Source: Clostridia bacterium
Lineage (GTDB): Bacteria > Bacillota > Clostridia > Christensenellales > UBA1242
DNA length: 64,000 nt
Reading direction: 5' to 3'
Assembly: GCA_017452445.1 (NCBI GenBank)
Contig: JAFTMH010000001.1
Coordinates: 124,001-188,000 of the forward strand
Shown here: positions 1 through 8,194 of the stretch, piece after piece
Layout: each line of letters starts with the position of its first letter
Position numbering within the stretch: position 1 is the first letter of the stretch
The notes under the pieces: generated by a model
Told to the model about the DNA's origin: nothing
The model's database searches: none
The model's input: the letters and a program-made list of their open reading frames with translations, nothing else
Position numbers and translations under genes: made by a program

Positions 1-841
1 CTTGGCATCTTAAAATTTCAAAAACCCCATCACTTGCTTTAATCAAAAATCTCTTTTTGTTTGGCACAACTTCACCAACTTGTGCGTCGGCTTGAATGTC
101 AACAGCAACTTTTGCTTTGTAAACTTTTATTCTGTCTTCGCCCAAGAAGAAATATGCCACAGGGCTTTCAACAAAAGCCCTGACTTTGTTTACCAAACTT
201 TGTGCAGGTTTTGAAAAATCAAGAAGTCCATCTTCTTTTTCAATCAACCTGACAAAAGTTGCCTTTTCGTGATCTTGTGCAGTGCGAACTGCTGTGCCGT
301 TTTCGATTTTATGCAATGTTTCAACCAAGAGTTCTACACCAACATTTGCCAATTTGTCTTGCAAACTTGTGTAGTCATCTTCTGGCAAAATTTCAACTTC
401 TTTTTGCACAAAAATGTCGCCATCGTCCATGCCAATCTCGGTTTTCATAACAGTAACCCCTGTCATTGTGTCGCCATTGAGGATTGCGCTTTGAATTGGT
501 GTTGCCCCACGATATTTAGGCAACATTGATGGGTGAACATTTATGCAAGGATTGATGTCAAGCAAACTCTTTGGCAAAAATTTGCCATAAGAAGCCGTAA
601 CTGCCAAATCATAACCAATCGCTTTGAAATCTTCGATATGTTGTGACAATTTTTCAAATTGATAAACCGGCAATCCGTTTGCCTTTGCAATTTCTACAAT
701 CGCTGGCGAAACCATCTTTTTGCCTCTGCCTGCAGGTTTGTCGTTTTGACAAACTACACCAACAACATCAAAACCGTTGTCAAGCATACCTTTCAAAACA
801 ACCTCTGCAAAATATGGTGTCCCAAAAAACAAAATTTTCAT
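1..841 (-). CDS. fmt: Methionyl-tRNA formyltransferase, 3' end cut by the window edge
   Basis: Transfers a formyl group from 10-formyl-THF to Met-tRNA(fMet) for translation initiation. About 280 N-terminal residues are readable and open from ATG at 841 to the edge. They show the FFGTPYFA start, the HPSMLPKYRGA formyltransferase motif (family form HxSLLPxYRG) and TGVTVMKTEIGMD with the conserved acidic residue. Family length is about 310 aa, so roughly the last 30 aa lie outside. The ATG shares one base with the def stop (TAATG), which couples the two genes; def-fmt pairing is the usual arrangement and supports the call. Confidence 0.95.
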   Translation of the reverse strand, partial: MKILFFGTPYFAEVVLKGMLDNGFDVVGVVCQNDKPAGRGKKMVSPAIVEIAKANGLPVYQFEKLSQHIEDFKAIGYDLAVTASYGKFLPKSLLDINPCINVHPSMLPKYRGATPIQSAILNGDTMTGVTVMKTEIGMDDGDIFVQKEVEILPEDDYTSLQDKLANVGVELLVETLHKIENGTAVRTAQDHEKATFVRLIEKEDGLLDFSKPAQSLVNKVRAFVESPVAYFFLGEDRIKVYKAKVAVDIQADAQVGEVVPNKKRFLIKASDGVFEILRCQ

Positions 842-1317
842 TATTCAACTCCGTGTTGTTTTTTATATTTTTGACCTTCTTCTGTGTGGTCAACAAACAA
901 AATTCCGTCCAAGTGATCAATTTCGTGGCAAATGCAACGAGCAATATAGTCAACTGCTTCAAACTCATATTCTCTGCCGTGACGATCCTGTGCTTTGATT
1001 TTTACATATTGTGGTCTTTCGACATCACAATAAAATCCTGGCACACTCAAACAACCTTCAGTGTCAGAAACCTTGCCTTTTGTTTTGATAATTTGTGGAT
1101 TGATGATTTCGAGATATTCTTTTGGTTCGATTTCAACAATAACTGCTCTTCTCAAAACTCCCACTTGCACTGCAGCAATGCCCACACCTTTCTTTTCAAT
1201 CATTGTTGCTTTCATTTCATCAAGCAAAACTGCCAAACTTTCGTCAAAATCAACGACAGGTTTTGATTTTTTTCTCAATGTAACATTTCCCAAAGTTACA
1301 ATCTTTCTTGTTGCCAT
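841..1317 (-). CDS. def: Peptide deformylase
   Basis: Iron/zinc hydrolase that removes the N-formyl group from new proteins. The 158-aa product has all three family motifs in order: GIAAVQVG, EGCLS (metal-binding Cys) and HEIDH (two metal-binding His and the catalytic Glu). The start at 1317 is chosen because AAGGAG lies 6 nt upstream; an in-frame codon at 1335 would overlap priA and has no such site. It lies between priA and fmt with tight spacing, so the three are probably co-transcribed. Confidence 0.96.
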   Translation of the reverse strand: MATRKIVTLGNVTLRKKSKPVVDFDESLAVLLDEMKATMIEKKGVGIAAVQVGVLRRAVIVEIEPKEYLEIINPQIIKTKGKVSDTEGCLSVPGFYCDVERPQYVKIKAQDRHGREYEFEAVDYIARCICHEIDHLDGILFVDHTEEGQKYKKQHGVE

Positions 1318-1331
1318 AATTTTCTCCTTTG

Positions 1332-3509
1332 TCAACTTAAGTTGTTTGGATTTATCTCAAAGAAAACCGAACTCTTTGTGTTTGGATTTACAGATTCGTA
1401 AACTTCTTTTTCGATTTCGTCTGCTTTGTCCAACTTAAATCTCATCATAATTTGATATCTAAATTTGTTTTTGATTTTGTTGAGCGGTGCTTTCATAACA
1501 TCCAAATAAACAAAATCTTGTGGATATTTTTCTTTTATTTGCTGTATTTGATTGTAACAAACTTTGCATTCTTGTGCAACTGTTGTTTCGTTTTCGTGTG
1601 TAAACAAAATTCGCACAATCCTTGCATAAGGTGGAAAGTTTGTCACCTTTCGCAAATTGACTTCTTTTTTGAAGAACCCTTTGTAATCATAATTTGTCGC
1701 AAAACGATAAACATAATGTCTTGGACTGTAAGTTTGAAGAATCACTCTGCCTTGCTTTGCACTTCTGCCGGCTCTTCCTGCAACCTGAGTGATAAGTTGA
1801 AATGTCCTTTCAATACTTCTAAAATCTGATTGATACAAACTCTGGTCTGCATCAACAATACCCACCAAAAGCACATCTTCAAAATCATGTCCTTTTGCAA
1901 TCATTTGAGTGCCAACCAAAATTGCTGGTTTTGTGTTTTTGAATTCGTTTAAGATTTGACGATGTCCATTTTTCTTTGAAGTGGTGTCATTGTCCATTCG
2001 TAAAACTCTCACACCTGGGACGAGTTTTTGCAATTCTTCAACCACTCTTTCAGTGCCTATCGCCCCTTGTTTGATATCTCGACTTCCACAACTTGGGCAA
2101 ATGTCGAGTGCTTTGTATCTTTTGCCACAATAATGACACTTCAATCTGTCTTCAAATCTGTGATAAACAAGCGACACATCACAATCTGTGCACTTGGCCA
2201 CATATCCACACTGTCTGCATCTTTGAAAAGATGAAAACCCTCTGCGATTGATAAAAATCATTGCCTGTTTTTTCTGTTCGACAATGCTTTTAAGTTCGTA
2301 AATCAGTGGAATGGAAAAAATCTGATTGTTGCCTTGTCGCATTTCCATAAGCATGTCAATCACAACAATCTTTGGCATTTCCATGCCATTGACTCTCACA
2401 GGCATTTCGACAAGTTGACTTTCGCCATCAATTGCCTTTGCATAACTTTCAATTGATGGTGTCGCACTGCCCAAAACAAGTGCACAATTGTTGTAGTTTT
2501 TTCTAAACTCTGCCACCATATGTGTGTCGTATCTAGGATTGCTTTCAGACACATAACTTTGTTCGTGCTCTTCATCAATGATGATAATACCCAAATTTTC
2601 AAGTGGACAGAATATTGCTGATCTTGCACCAACAACCACCTTTGCTTGTCCAAAGAAAATTCGTTTCCACTCATCAAATCTTTCGCCAGCCGAAAGTCCA
2701 CTGTGGATAAGTGCAACATTATCCCCAAATCTTGCTTTGAAGTTGGCAAGCACTTGTGGAGTAAGTGAAATTTCTGGCACAAGCATAACTGCTGTTTTTT
2801 GACAAGCAAGTTGTTTTTCAATCAAGTTCATATAAACTTCGGTCTTTCCGCTTCCGGTAACCCCGTGAAGAAGATAAGTTTTGTTTTCGCAAATGCTGTC
2901 AACTGCTCTTTGCTGAAGTGGTGTAAGTTCTCTTTTGCTGTTTTGGATAATGTCAAACTCTGGCGATCTAAACTCTTGCACTTCTTCAACAATCACAGTG
3001 CCTTTTTTGACAAGTGCAGAAAGTGCGGCGTGTCCAAATTGATTTGAAACATCAGTAAACTTTTGTTGTCCGTTTGCTTGCAAATGTTCAACAATTTCAA
3101 TTTGTTTTACTGCTCTTGAAGAAGGCATTTCAAACTCATCTGCAAGCCTAACTTGCCTTACCACCAATTCTTTAACCTTGTCAGTGCGCATTTCGCTTGG
3201 CAAAAACAATCTTAAAACGCTTGCAAGTTTAAGGTGCAACTTGTCTGCCATATGAAACATAAGTTGCAACATCTCTTTTTTGATAACAGGAAAATTTTCT
3301 ATTTTGCTTGCAATAGGCTTAACTTTGCTTTCGTCATAACTGCACTCGTCACAGATTTCAACAATAAATCCTTGGAGATTGCGAGCACCAAATGGCACCA
3401 TAACCCTCTCTCCAACTTCGACCTGCATATCATCAGGGATTTTATATTCAAAAACTCTGTCCAGCGCCTTTGCATCTTGATCAATGATTATCTTTGCAAA
3501 CAAATCCAC
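1332..3509 (-). CDS. priA: Primosomal replication restart helicase PriA
   Basis: Superfamily 2 DNA helicase that reloads the replisome at collapsed forks. The 725-aa product shows an N-terminal 3' DNA-binding region, Walker A (GVTGSGKTE), the DEEH box (DEEHEQSY), a PriA-type zinc region with CxxC pairs (CRQC, CTDC, CHYC, CPSC) inserted in the helicase core, and the C-terminal helicase motif QVAGRAGR. The start is GTG at 3509 with AAGGGG unusually close upstream. The rpoZ-priA-def-fmt order is typical of Firmicutes. A terminator-like hairpin separates it from rpoZ. Confidence 0.96.
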   Translation of the reverse strand: MDLFAKIIIDQDAKALDRVFEYKIPDDMQVEVGERVMVPFGARNLQGFIVEICDECSYDESKVKPIASKIENFPVIKKEMLQLMFHMADKLHLKLASVLRLFLPSEMRTDKVKELVVRQVRLADEFEMPSSRAVKQIEIVEHLQANGQQKFTDVSNQFGHAALSALVKKGTVIVEEVQEFRSPEFDIIQNSKRELTPLQQRAVDSICENKTYLLHGVTGSGKTEVYMNLIEKQLACQKTAVMLVPEISLTPQVLANFKARFGDNVALIHSGLSAGERFDEWKRIFFGQAKVVVGARSAIFCPLENLGIIIIDEEHEQSYVSESNPRYDTHMVAEFRKNYNNCALVLGSATPSIESYAKAIDGESQLVEMPVRVNGMEMPKIVVIDMLMEMRQGNNQIFSIPLIYELKSIVEQKKQAMIFINRRGFSSFQRCRQCGYVAKCTDCDVSLVYHRFEDRLKCHYCGKRYKALDICPSCGSRDIKQGAIGTERVVEELQKLVPGVRVLRMDNDTTSKKNGHRQILNEFKNTKPAILVGTQMIAKGHDFEDVLLVGIVDADQSLYQSDFRSIERTFQLITQVAGRAGRSAKQGRVILQTYSPRHYVYRFATNYDYKGFFKKEVNLRKVTNFPPYARIVRILFTHENETTVAQECKVCYNQIQQIKEKYPQDFVYLDVMKAPLNKIKNKFRYQIMMRFKLDKADEIEKEVYESVNPNTKSSVFFEINPNNLS

Positions 3510-3521
3510 TACCCCTTGTTG

Positions 3522-3558
3522 AAATAAAAAATTCTACTGCTATATCTAGCAGTAGAAT
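3522..3558 (-). terminator. Intrinsic terminator between rpoZ and priA
   Basis: A perfect 12-bp inverted repeat (3531-3542 with 3547-3558, loop of 4) is followed on the minus strand by a T-run. It lies between the rpoZ stop and the priA start, so it may end rpoZ transcripts or attenuate priA. Confidence 0.75.
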
Positions 3559-3582
3559 TATAACATAAAAACTTTTGTCAAA

Positions 3583-3786
3583 TCAATCATTTAAGTCGCT
3601 TGGTTTAACTTTGCCTTCGTGAATTTCTTCAAGAGCAATACTAATTGATTTTTTGTCAGCAGTTGCAAGTTCTGCTCTGCGAACAGTTTCGATTTCTTTT
3701 GCTCTTTTTGAAGCAAGAATAGAAAGCACATATTTGTTTCCATTTGCCTTTTTTGTAAGTTCGTCAATAGGTGGTTCAATCATCAT
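3583..3786 (-). CDS. rpoZ: RNA polymerase omega subunit
   Basis: Small subunit that helps assemble and stabilise the beta' subunit of RNA polymerase. The 67-aa product has the family pattern: an N-terminal PPIDEL stretch, then KYVLSILASKRAKEI and a Glu-rich helix (ALEEIHEGKV). AGGAG lies 9 nt before the ATG at 3786. It has its own promoter (TTTACT, 17 nt, TAAAAT) just upstream and a strong hairpin downstream. Its position before priA matches other Firmicutes. Confidence 0.92.
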   Translation of the reverse strand: MMIEPPIDELTKKANGNKYVLSILASKRAKEIETVRRAELATADKKSISIALEEIHEGKVKPSDLND

Positions 3787-3817
3787 AATTTCAATCTCCT
3801 AAAATTTAGTCGATTGT

Positions 3818-3846
3818 ATTTTAGCACACACACCAAAAAAAGTAAA
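3818..3846 (-). promoter_or_regulatory. Promoter of rpoZ
   Basis: Minus-strand -35 TTTACT (3841-3846), 17-nt spacer, -10 TAAAAT (3818-3823) preceded by TGC, an extended -10. It lies upstream of the rpoZ ribosome-binding site. Confidence 0.7.
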
Positions 3847-3881
3847 GTCTTTTGGTTGATTTTTGTGCCGAAAATGCCCTT

Positions 3882-4235
3882 TTATCCCACAAATCCTAGC
3901 GAAATTAACAGTGCTCTATTGACTTCTTTCATTTTTTGTTCGTCCACTTGCGAGATTTTTTCTTTCAATCTTCGCTTGTCTAGAGTGCGAATTTGTTCCA
4001 AAAGAATAACCGAATTTTTTGGCAAATGATAAAGTTGACTTGAAAGTTCGATATGTGTTGGAAGTTTTGCTTTTGTCAGTTGGCTTGTGATGGCAGAGAC
4101 AATCACTGTTGGCGAATATTTGTTGCCAACATCATTTTGAATGACCAAAACAGGGCGAACTCCTCCCTGCTCACTGCCCACGACAGGGCTTAGGTCTGCA
4201 AAATATATCTCTCCTCTTTTAACCAAATTTTCCAT
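3882..4235 (-). CDS. MazF/PemK-family endoribonuclease toxin (NdoA-like)
   Basis: Predicted sequence-specific mRNA interferase of a type II toxin-antitoxin locus. The 117-aa product begins with the [20 protein letters not shown] pattern of the MazF fold, followed by RPVLVIQND and a later [16 protein letters not shown] segment; these match the NdoA/EndoA type of Firmicutes. ATG at 4235 fits the family start; an upstream TTG at 4247 is in frame but adds residues the family lacks. The preceding gene ends 5 nt upstream, the position where an antitoxin is expected. Toxicity is inferred from the family. Confidence 0.9.
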   Translation of the reverse strand: MENLVKRGEIYFADLSPVVGSEQGGVRPVLVIQNDVGNKYSPTVIVSAITSQLTKAKLPTHIELSSQLYHLPKNSVILLEQIRTLDKRRLKEKISQVDEQKMKEVNRALLISLGFVG

Positions 4236-4240
4236 CAAAC

Positions 4241-4465
4241 CTACCAATTTTGTTTTTGAAAATCAAGCAAATCAACAAACTGCAAATCTTCAAGTTGTTG
4301 ATAGATTTTTTCCATGTTATGCCAACGGAAAAACATCTGCCTCTCTATTCTCAATGTATGTCTGTCAATGCAATTTGTTGTTTGAATTGCATAGTTTTCA
4401 ACAGTGCCAAATTGCTTTTCAATCTGTTTTGCTTTTTCTTCAAGTTTTGCAAATTCTTCTTTCAT
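4241..4465 (-). CDS. 74-aa protein in the antitoxin position of MazF
   Basis: Not recognised. The product is short, charged and predicted mostly helical: a Lys/Glu-rich N-terminal coiled-coil-like stretch ([16 protein letters not shown]), then [23 protein letters not shown] and an acidic C-terminus. It lacks the ribbon-helix-helix or AbrB look of known MazE/EndoAI antitoxins. GGAG lies 8 nt before the ATG at 4465. It is the first gene of a two-gene unit with mazF. An inverted repeat surrounds its -10 box. An antitoxin and autorepressor role is inferred from position only. Confidence 0.75.
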   Translation of the reverse strand: MKEEFAKLEEKAKQIEKQFGTVENYAIQTTNCIDRHTLRIERQMFFRWHNMEKIYQQLEDLQFVDLLDFQKQNW

Positions 4466-4475
4466 AAAACTATCT

Positions 4476-4510
4476 CCACTAAACTGTTTGTTTATACCTA
4501 GTTTGAGTGG
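4476..4510. promoter_or_regulatory. Inverted repeat around the mazF-operon promoter, possible operator
   Basis: The arms CCACTAAACT (4476-4485) and AGTTTGAGTGG (4500-4510) are complementary over 10 bp apart from one inserted base. They flank a minus-strand -10-like TATAAA (4491-4496), and the proximal arm overlaps the ribosome-binding site of the first gene. This layout is typical of self-repressing toxin-antitoxin promoters. Confidence 0.5.
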
Positions 4511-4544
4511 AAAATTATTTTTTATTCTTAGGTAAAATGGCAAC

Positions 4545-4568
4545 AAAAAATGCCAAGATTTCTTGGCA
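4545..4568 (-). terminator. Terminator after acpS
   Basis: Minus-strand hairpin TGCCAAG/CTTGGCA with a 4-nt loop (4551-4568), followed by six T. It ends the tyrS-yigZ-recX-acpS unit. Confidence 0.85.
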
Positions 4569-4580
4569 CTTTCATATTTT

Positions 4581-4931
4581 TTAAGCGATAATTACTATCG
4601 CCCCTACAACTGTTTTTTGATGCGAAATCGAAACTTCAATTTTCGCTGCATTCAACTGTTCAAATCTTTGTTTTGCCTTGCCGTAAAGTTTGATAAACGG
4701 TGCTCCACTTTCTTTGTGACAGAGTTCGATTTCCTTAAACGAAATGTTCCCCGCTTTCACATCAAGAGCCTTGAAAACCGCTTCTTTCACAGCCCAAAGA
4801 CTTGCGACTTTTTGCTTTTTGTCTTGCTTGAATCTTTCGACATAAGCAATCTCGCCTTCAAGAGCAATCTTTGACAGCAATTTGTCTTCATCTTTGATTT
4901 CTGCAACTTCCTGCAAATCAAATCCAATCAT
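4581..4931 (-). CDS. acpS: Holo-acyl-carrier-protein synthase
   Basis: Transfers 4'-phosphopantetheine from CoA to apo-ACP in fatty-acid synthesis. The 116-aa product has the IGFDLQEVAEI start, where the Asp binds Mg, and WAVKEAVFKAL (family WAxKEAxxKAL), plus a C-terminal VSISHQ motif. The start at 4931 is set by AAGGAG 6 nt upstream; a longer frame to 4994 lies inside recX. Its start overlaps the recX stop by 14 bp, so translation is coupled to recX. It is last in the T-box operon. Confidence 0.9.
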   Translation of the reverse strand: MIGFDLQEVAEIKDEDKLLSKIALEGEIAYVERFKQDKKQKVASLWAVKEAVFKALDVKAGNISFKEIELCHKESGAPFIKLYGKAKQRFEQLNAAKIEVSISHQKTVVGAIVIIA

Positions 4932-5553
4932 AATTTTCTCCTTCGTATGAGTTGAACACATTGTTTGTTGCTTGTTGTGCCACGGTATAATCATACCCTT
5001 TTCTCACAAGATGAGCAAGGCACTTTTGCTTGTTTTTTAGGGATTTTTCTCGATTTTTTGCGAATTTTTCAGCCAAAACTGTCGCTTTGAAAATTTCATC
5101 TTCATCTTCGATTTCTGTCAGAAGGTCGTCGATTATTTCTTTTGAAACCCCTTTTTCTCTCAATTTGTTTACAATCGCTCTTTTGCCTTTTGATGCAGTC
5201 AAACTGTCAAAATAATTGCGAGCAAATTTTTCATCATCAACATAACCATAGTCCTTCAACTTTTCAATGGTTGCTGAAATTGTTTGATCATCAAAACCTT
5301 TCTTTTTGAGATAATCTTTTATCCCTTTTTGGCTGACAACATATTTTTCCATATAGCAAACAGCCATATCAAAAGACACTTTTCTGTCGTTTTCTTTTTT
5401 GATTTTTCTAAACTCATCTTCATCAATTTCTTGATCAGTTTTAAGTTTGTAAATCGCCAAAATTTCATCTAAGAAAATACCTTGCCATTGTTCGTCAGCA
5501 TAGAGATGATATCTGTTTGTGCTTGCAATTCTTTTGATTTTTGTGATAATCAT
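4918..5553 (-). CDS. recX: Regulatory protein RecX
   Basis: Modulator of RecA filaments. The 211-aa product shows RecX three-helix repeats: KGIKDYLKKKGFDDQTISATIEKL, then DEKFARNYFDS..KGKRAIVNKLREKGV, and a third repeat near the C-terminus (AHLVRKGYDYTVAQQA). Length fits the family. Its ATG overlaps the YigZ-like stop by 4 bp (ATGA) and its own stop overlaps acpS. This gene sits far from recA in this window and is under the tyrosine T-box transcript. Confidence 0.88.
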   Translation of the reverse strand: MIITKIKRIASTNRYHLYADEQWQGIFLDEILAIYKLKTDQEIDEDEFRKIKKENDRKVSFDMAVCYMEKYVVSQKGIKDYLKKKGFDDQTISATIEKLKDYGYVDDEKFARNYFDSLTASKGKRAIVNKLREKGVSKEIIDDLLTEIEDEDEIFKATVLAEKFAKNREKSLKNKQKCLAHLVRKGYDYTVAQQATNNVFNSYEGENYDWI

Positions 5554-5906
5554 TTAAGCACCTCGCTTGTGGTCTTTGTATACATTCTTACAAGTCCACC
5601 GGCACCAAGTTTGATGCCACCAAAATATCTTACTACAAACACACAAACATCTTTAAGTCCTTTCTTTTGAAGCACCGACAAAATAGGCCTGCCTGCTGTG
5701 CCTCCCGGTTCGCCATCATCAACTGCCTTTTCCAAAAATGGAGAAGCAAGCGAATAGGCATAACAAATATGTGTTGCCTTTTTGTGTTCTGCTCGCAACT
5801 GTTGCAAAGCAGAAGCAACATCTTCTGTGGTTTTGCAAGCAAAAAGATAGCCAATAAACTTTGACTTCTTTTCGATTATTTCGACCTGCTTTTCAAAACC
5901 TTTCAT
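5550..5906 (-). CDS. YigZ/IMPACT (UPF0029) N-terminal-domain protein
   Basis: Family of unknown biochemical role related to the IMPACT regulator. The 118-aa product has the diagnostic DDGEPGGTAGRPIL and VVRYFGGIKLGAGGLVRMY motifs. Bacterial YigZ is normally about 200 aa with a second ferredoxin-like domain; here only the first domain exists and the frame ends cleanly at the recX start, so this is a shortened gene rather than a visible frameshift. AAGGAAAGG precedes the ATG. It follows tyrS by 8 nt. Confidence 0.88.
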   Translation of the reverse strand: MKGFEKQVEIIEKKSKFIGYLFACKTTEDVASALQQLRAEHKKATHICYAYSLASPFLEKAVDDGEPGGTAGRPILSVLQKKGLKDVCVFVVRYFGGIKLGAGGLVRMYTKTTSEVLK

Positions 5907-5914
5907 ACCTTTCC

Positions 5915-7147
5915 TTAAATTGCTTGAACTTTTACAAAACTCTTCTTACCTTTTTTGAGAAGTGCACCATCTGCAACATCTTCAACAGAAACTTGCATAT
6001 CAAATCTTGCAACTCTTTCACCCTTAAATGTGATTGCCCCACCTTGAATAAGCCTTCTTGCTTCGCTCTTTGAAGGTGCAAGATTACACTTAAACACAAG
6101 GTCGCAAATGTTCATTGGAAATTCTGCTTTTTCAACTTCAACAACCGGAGCATCATCGCCACCATCTGTAAACAAGTTTTCACTCATCTTTTGAGCAAGG
6201 ACAGCATCTTCTTCACCACGAACAAATTTTGTAACTTCAAAAGACAAAACTTTCTTTGCTTTTACGATGTCTTCGGCAATCAACTTTTCAACTTCTGGCA
6301 TTGGCACATCTGTAAAGAGAGCAAACATCATCTTTACACAAGCATCTGGTGTTTGGTAAACCCCTTGATAGAAGTCATAAGCAGAAATCTTGTCTCTATC
6401 AATCCAAATTGCCCCTCTTTCTGTTTTTCCCATCTTCTTGCCGTCTGGTGTAAGAAGCAATGGGTTTGTCGCACCAATAAGATTGATGTCAGTGCCATTT
6501 GCAAAGTTGAGTTTTCTTTGAAGTTCGACACCAGCAACAATGTTTCCCCATTGATCTTGACCACCATATTGCAATGTGCAACCATATTCTCTGTTGAGGT
6601 GAACAAAGTCGTATGCTTGCATCAACATATAACCCATTTCAAAGAAAGTCAATCCACCTTCTTCAATTCTCTTTGAGTAGATATCGTTTGAAAGCATTTT
6701 GTTTACATTGAAATGAACACCGATTTCTCTCATAAAATCAATGTAACTGTAATTGTTAAACCAATCAGCATTGTTTACGATGATTGCAGGATTTTCGCCA
6801 TCAAACTTCAAAAACACTTTGAGTGTGTCTTTGATTTTTTCAATGTTGTTTTGGATATCTTCCTTTGTCATCATCTTTCTCATTTCTTGCTTGCCACTTG
6901 GGTCGCCAATGCATGCAGTTGCTCCACCCATCAAAAGAACAACTTTGTGGCCTGCTTGTTGAAATCTTCTCAAAATGCAATATGGCACACAGTGTCCAAT
7001 ATGCAAACTGTCTGCTGTTGGGTCTGTGCCTTCATACAAAGTGATTGGCTCGCCACTTTCAATCCTTTTCTTCAATGCCTCTTCATCTGTGCATTGATAC
7101 AAAAGTCCTCTTTCCTTCAACACGGAAAACAAATTTTTGTCTGTCAT
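5915..7147 (-). CDS. tyrS: Tyrosyl-tRNA synthetase
   Basis: Class I aminoacyl-tRNA synthetase that charges tRNA(Tyr). The 410-aa product shows YEGTDPTADSLHIGH with the HIGH motif, GGQDQWGNIVAG in the tyrosine pocket, and GKKMGKTE as the KMSKS loop. An S4-like RNA-binding domain closes the protein (SKSEARRLIQGGAI). The start at 7147 follows AAGGAG; the longer in-frame ORF to 7228 runs through the T-box terminator and is not coding. It is the first gene of a four-gene unit with yigZ, recX and acpS. Confidence 0.97.
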   Translation of the reverse strand: MTDKNLFSVLKERGLLYQCTDEEALKKRIESGEPITLYEGTDPTADSLHIGHCVPYCILRRFQQAGHKVVLLMGGATACIGDPSGKQEMRKMMTKEDIQNNIEKIKDTLKVFLKFDGENPAIIVNNADWFNNYSYIDFMREIGVHFNVNKMLSNDIYSKRIEEGGLTFFEMGYMLMQAYDFVHLNREYGCTLQYGGQDQWGNIVAGVELQRKLNFANGTDINLIGATNPLLLTPDGKKMGKTERGAIWIDRDKISAYDFYQGVYQTPDACVKMMFALFTDVPMPEVEKLIAEDIVKAKKVLSFEVTKFVRGEEDAVLAQKMSENLFTDGGDDAPVVEVEKAEFPMNICDLVFKCNLAPSKSEARRLIQGGAITFKGERVARFDMQVSVEDVADGALLKKGKKSFVKVQAI

Positions 7148-7157
7148 TTTTCTCTCC

Positions 7158-7393
7158 TTAAACAATAAAAAAGCATGCCTTCCTATTTTTAGGACGAAGC
7201 ATGCTTTCGTGGTACCACCTAAATTCAACTGAAAAAATCAGTCCTTATTATGCCCATTCGTTGACACGGCCGCAAAACTTGATGAAATTGTAATTCGCCA
7301 AACACCTGCCAAGGTTTTTCATCAACCAACCCCTTTCTGTAAGCCCTAGTGCTCAACTACTCGGTTTTTCACCACCATTTTGATTATGTTGAT
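7158..7393 (-). promoter_or_regulatory. Tyrosine T-box leader
   Basis: Minus-strand RNA upstream of tyrS that senses uncharged tRNA(Tyr). Visible parts in order: a GAGTA-type motif in stem I, a specifier region GAATTACAAT with the Tyr codon TAC at 7292-7290, the T-box TAGGTGGTACCACG (7208-7221), and an overlapping terminator hairpin with GCATGC arms and a T-run (7168-7207). With uncharged tRNA the T-box should pair with the acceptor end and open the terminator. Confidence 0.93.
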
Positions 7394-7422
7394 ATTTTAC
7401 AAAGTTTTTGATTGATTGTCAA
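7394..7422 (-). promoter_or_regulatory. Promoter of the T-box-tyrS operon
   Basis: Minus-strand TTGACA (7417-7422), 17-nt spacer, TAAAAT (7394-7399), placed just before the T-box leader. Confidence 0.85.
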
Positions 7423-7461
7423 GAAAAAGTTGCTTTGCATCGGTTTTTCTTTGCAAACATT

Positions 7462-7489
7462 TTGAAGAATTTTTCATATTTGTTAAAAT
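7462..7489 (+). promoter_or_regulatory. Promoter of the NifU-like/GGGtGRT operon
   Basis: Plus-strand TTGAAG (7462-7467), 16-nt spacer, TAAAAT (7484-7489). An AAAGGAG site and the ATG at 7511 follow. Confidence 0.7.
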
Positions 7490-7510
7490 GTAGGTTGAAA
7501 GGAGAAAAAA

Positions 7511-8194
7511 ATGGAAAAACAATGCAACTGCGTAAGAAATATGCCTGGTTATGGTCCATCACCAATTCCACAAGAAGGAAAGTGGGATCAAACTAAGGAA
7601 ATTACACAAATTTCAGGTTTTTCACACGGCTGTGGCACCTGTGCCCCACAACAAGGCACTTGCAAACTCACTCTCAATGTGAAAAACGGAATCATCAAAG
7701 AAGCCCTTGTCGAAACAATTGGCTGCTCTGGTATGACACACTCTGCTGCTATGGCAGGAGAAATCTTGACAGGAAAAACTTTGCTTGAAGCCCTCAACAC
7801 AGACCTTGTGTGTGATGCAATCAACGATGCAATGAAAAACATCTTCTTGCAACTCGTTTATGGAAGAAGTCAATCAGCATTTTCACTTGGTGGTCTTGAA
7901 GTTGGCACTTCTATGGAAGATTTGGGCAAGTTCAAAACAAGTCAAGTTGGCACAATCGTTTCAACAGAAGAAGGTGGAGTAAAATATCTCAACCTTACAG
8001 AAGGATACATCACAAGAATGGCTCTTGATGAAAATGGCGAAACAATTGGTTATGAATATGTAAACCTTGGACTTCTTCTCAAAAACCTTGACGACAAAAC
8101 ATTGTCAAAAGAAGAAGCAATGGCAAAATCTACAAAGCACTACGGCAGATTTGATGAGGCCGCTCGCTATGTAAACCCAAGAGGTGAACAATGA
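7511..8194 (+). CDS. NifU-like iron-sulfur scaffold-related protein, partner of GGGtGRT protein
   Basis: The 227-aa product resembles proteins annotated as iron-sulfur cluster assembly scaffold-like and found beside GGGtGRT proteins in Clostridia; this recall was not checked by search. Cysteines that could bind a metal are visible: CNC near residue 5, HGCGTCAP near residue 40 and IGCSGMTHSAA near residue 72. AAAGGAG lies before the ATG. The stop overlaps the next gene (ATGATG), so the two are translationally coupled. The substrate and pathway are unknown. Confidence 0.7.
   Translation: MEKQCNCVRNMPGYGPSPIPQEGKWDQTKEITQISGFSHGCGTCAPQQGTCKLTLNVKNGIIKEALVETIGCSGMTHSAAMAGEILTGKTLLEALNTDLVCDAINDAMKNIFLQLVYGRSQSAFSLGGLEVGTSMEDLGKFKTSQVGTIVSTEEGGVKYLNLTEGYITRMALDENGETIGYEYVNLGLLLKNLDDKTLSKEEAMAKSTKHYGRFDEAARYVNPRGEQ

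Noticed and set aside
643-1266. Long plus-strand frame opposite fmt and def
   Set aside because: Antisense to two certain genes, Cys/Phe-rich product and no ribosome-binding site.
7148-7228. N-terminal extension of tyrS
   Set aside because: It would translate the T-box terminator; the AAGGAG site fixes the start at 7147.
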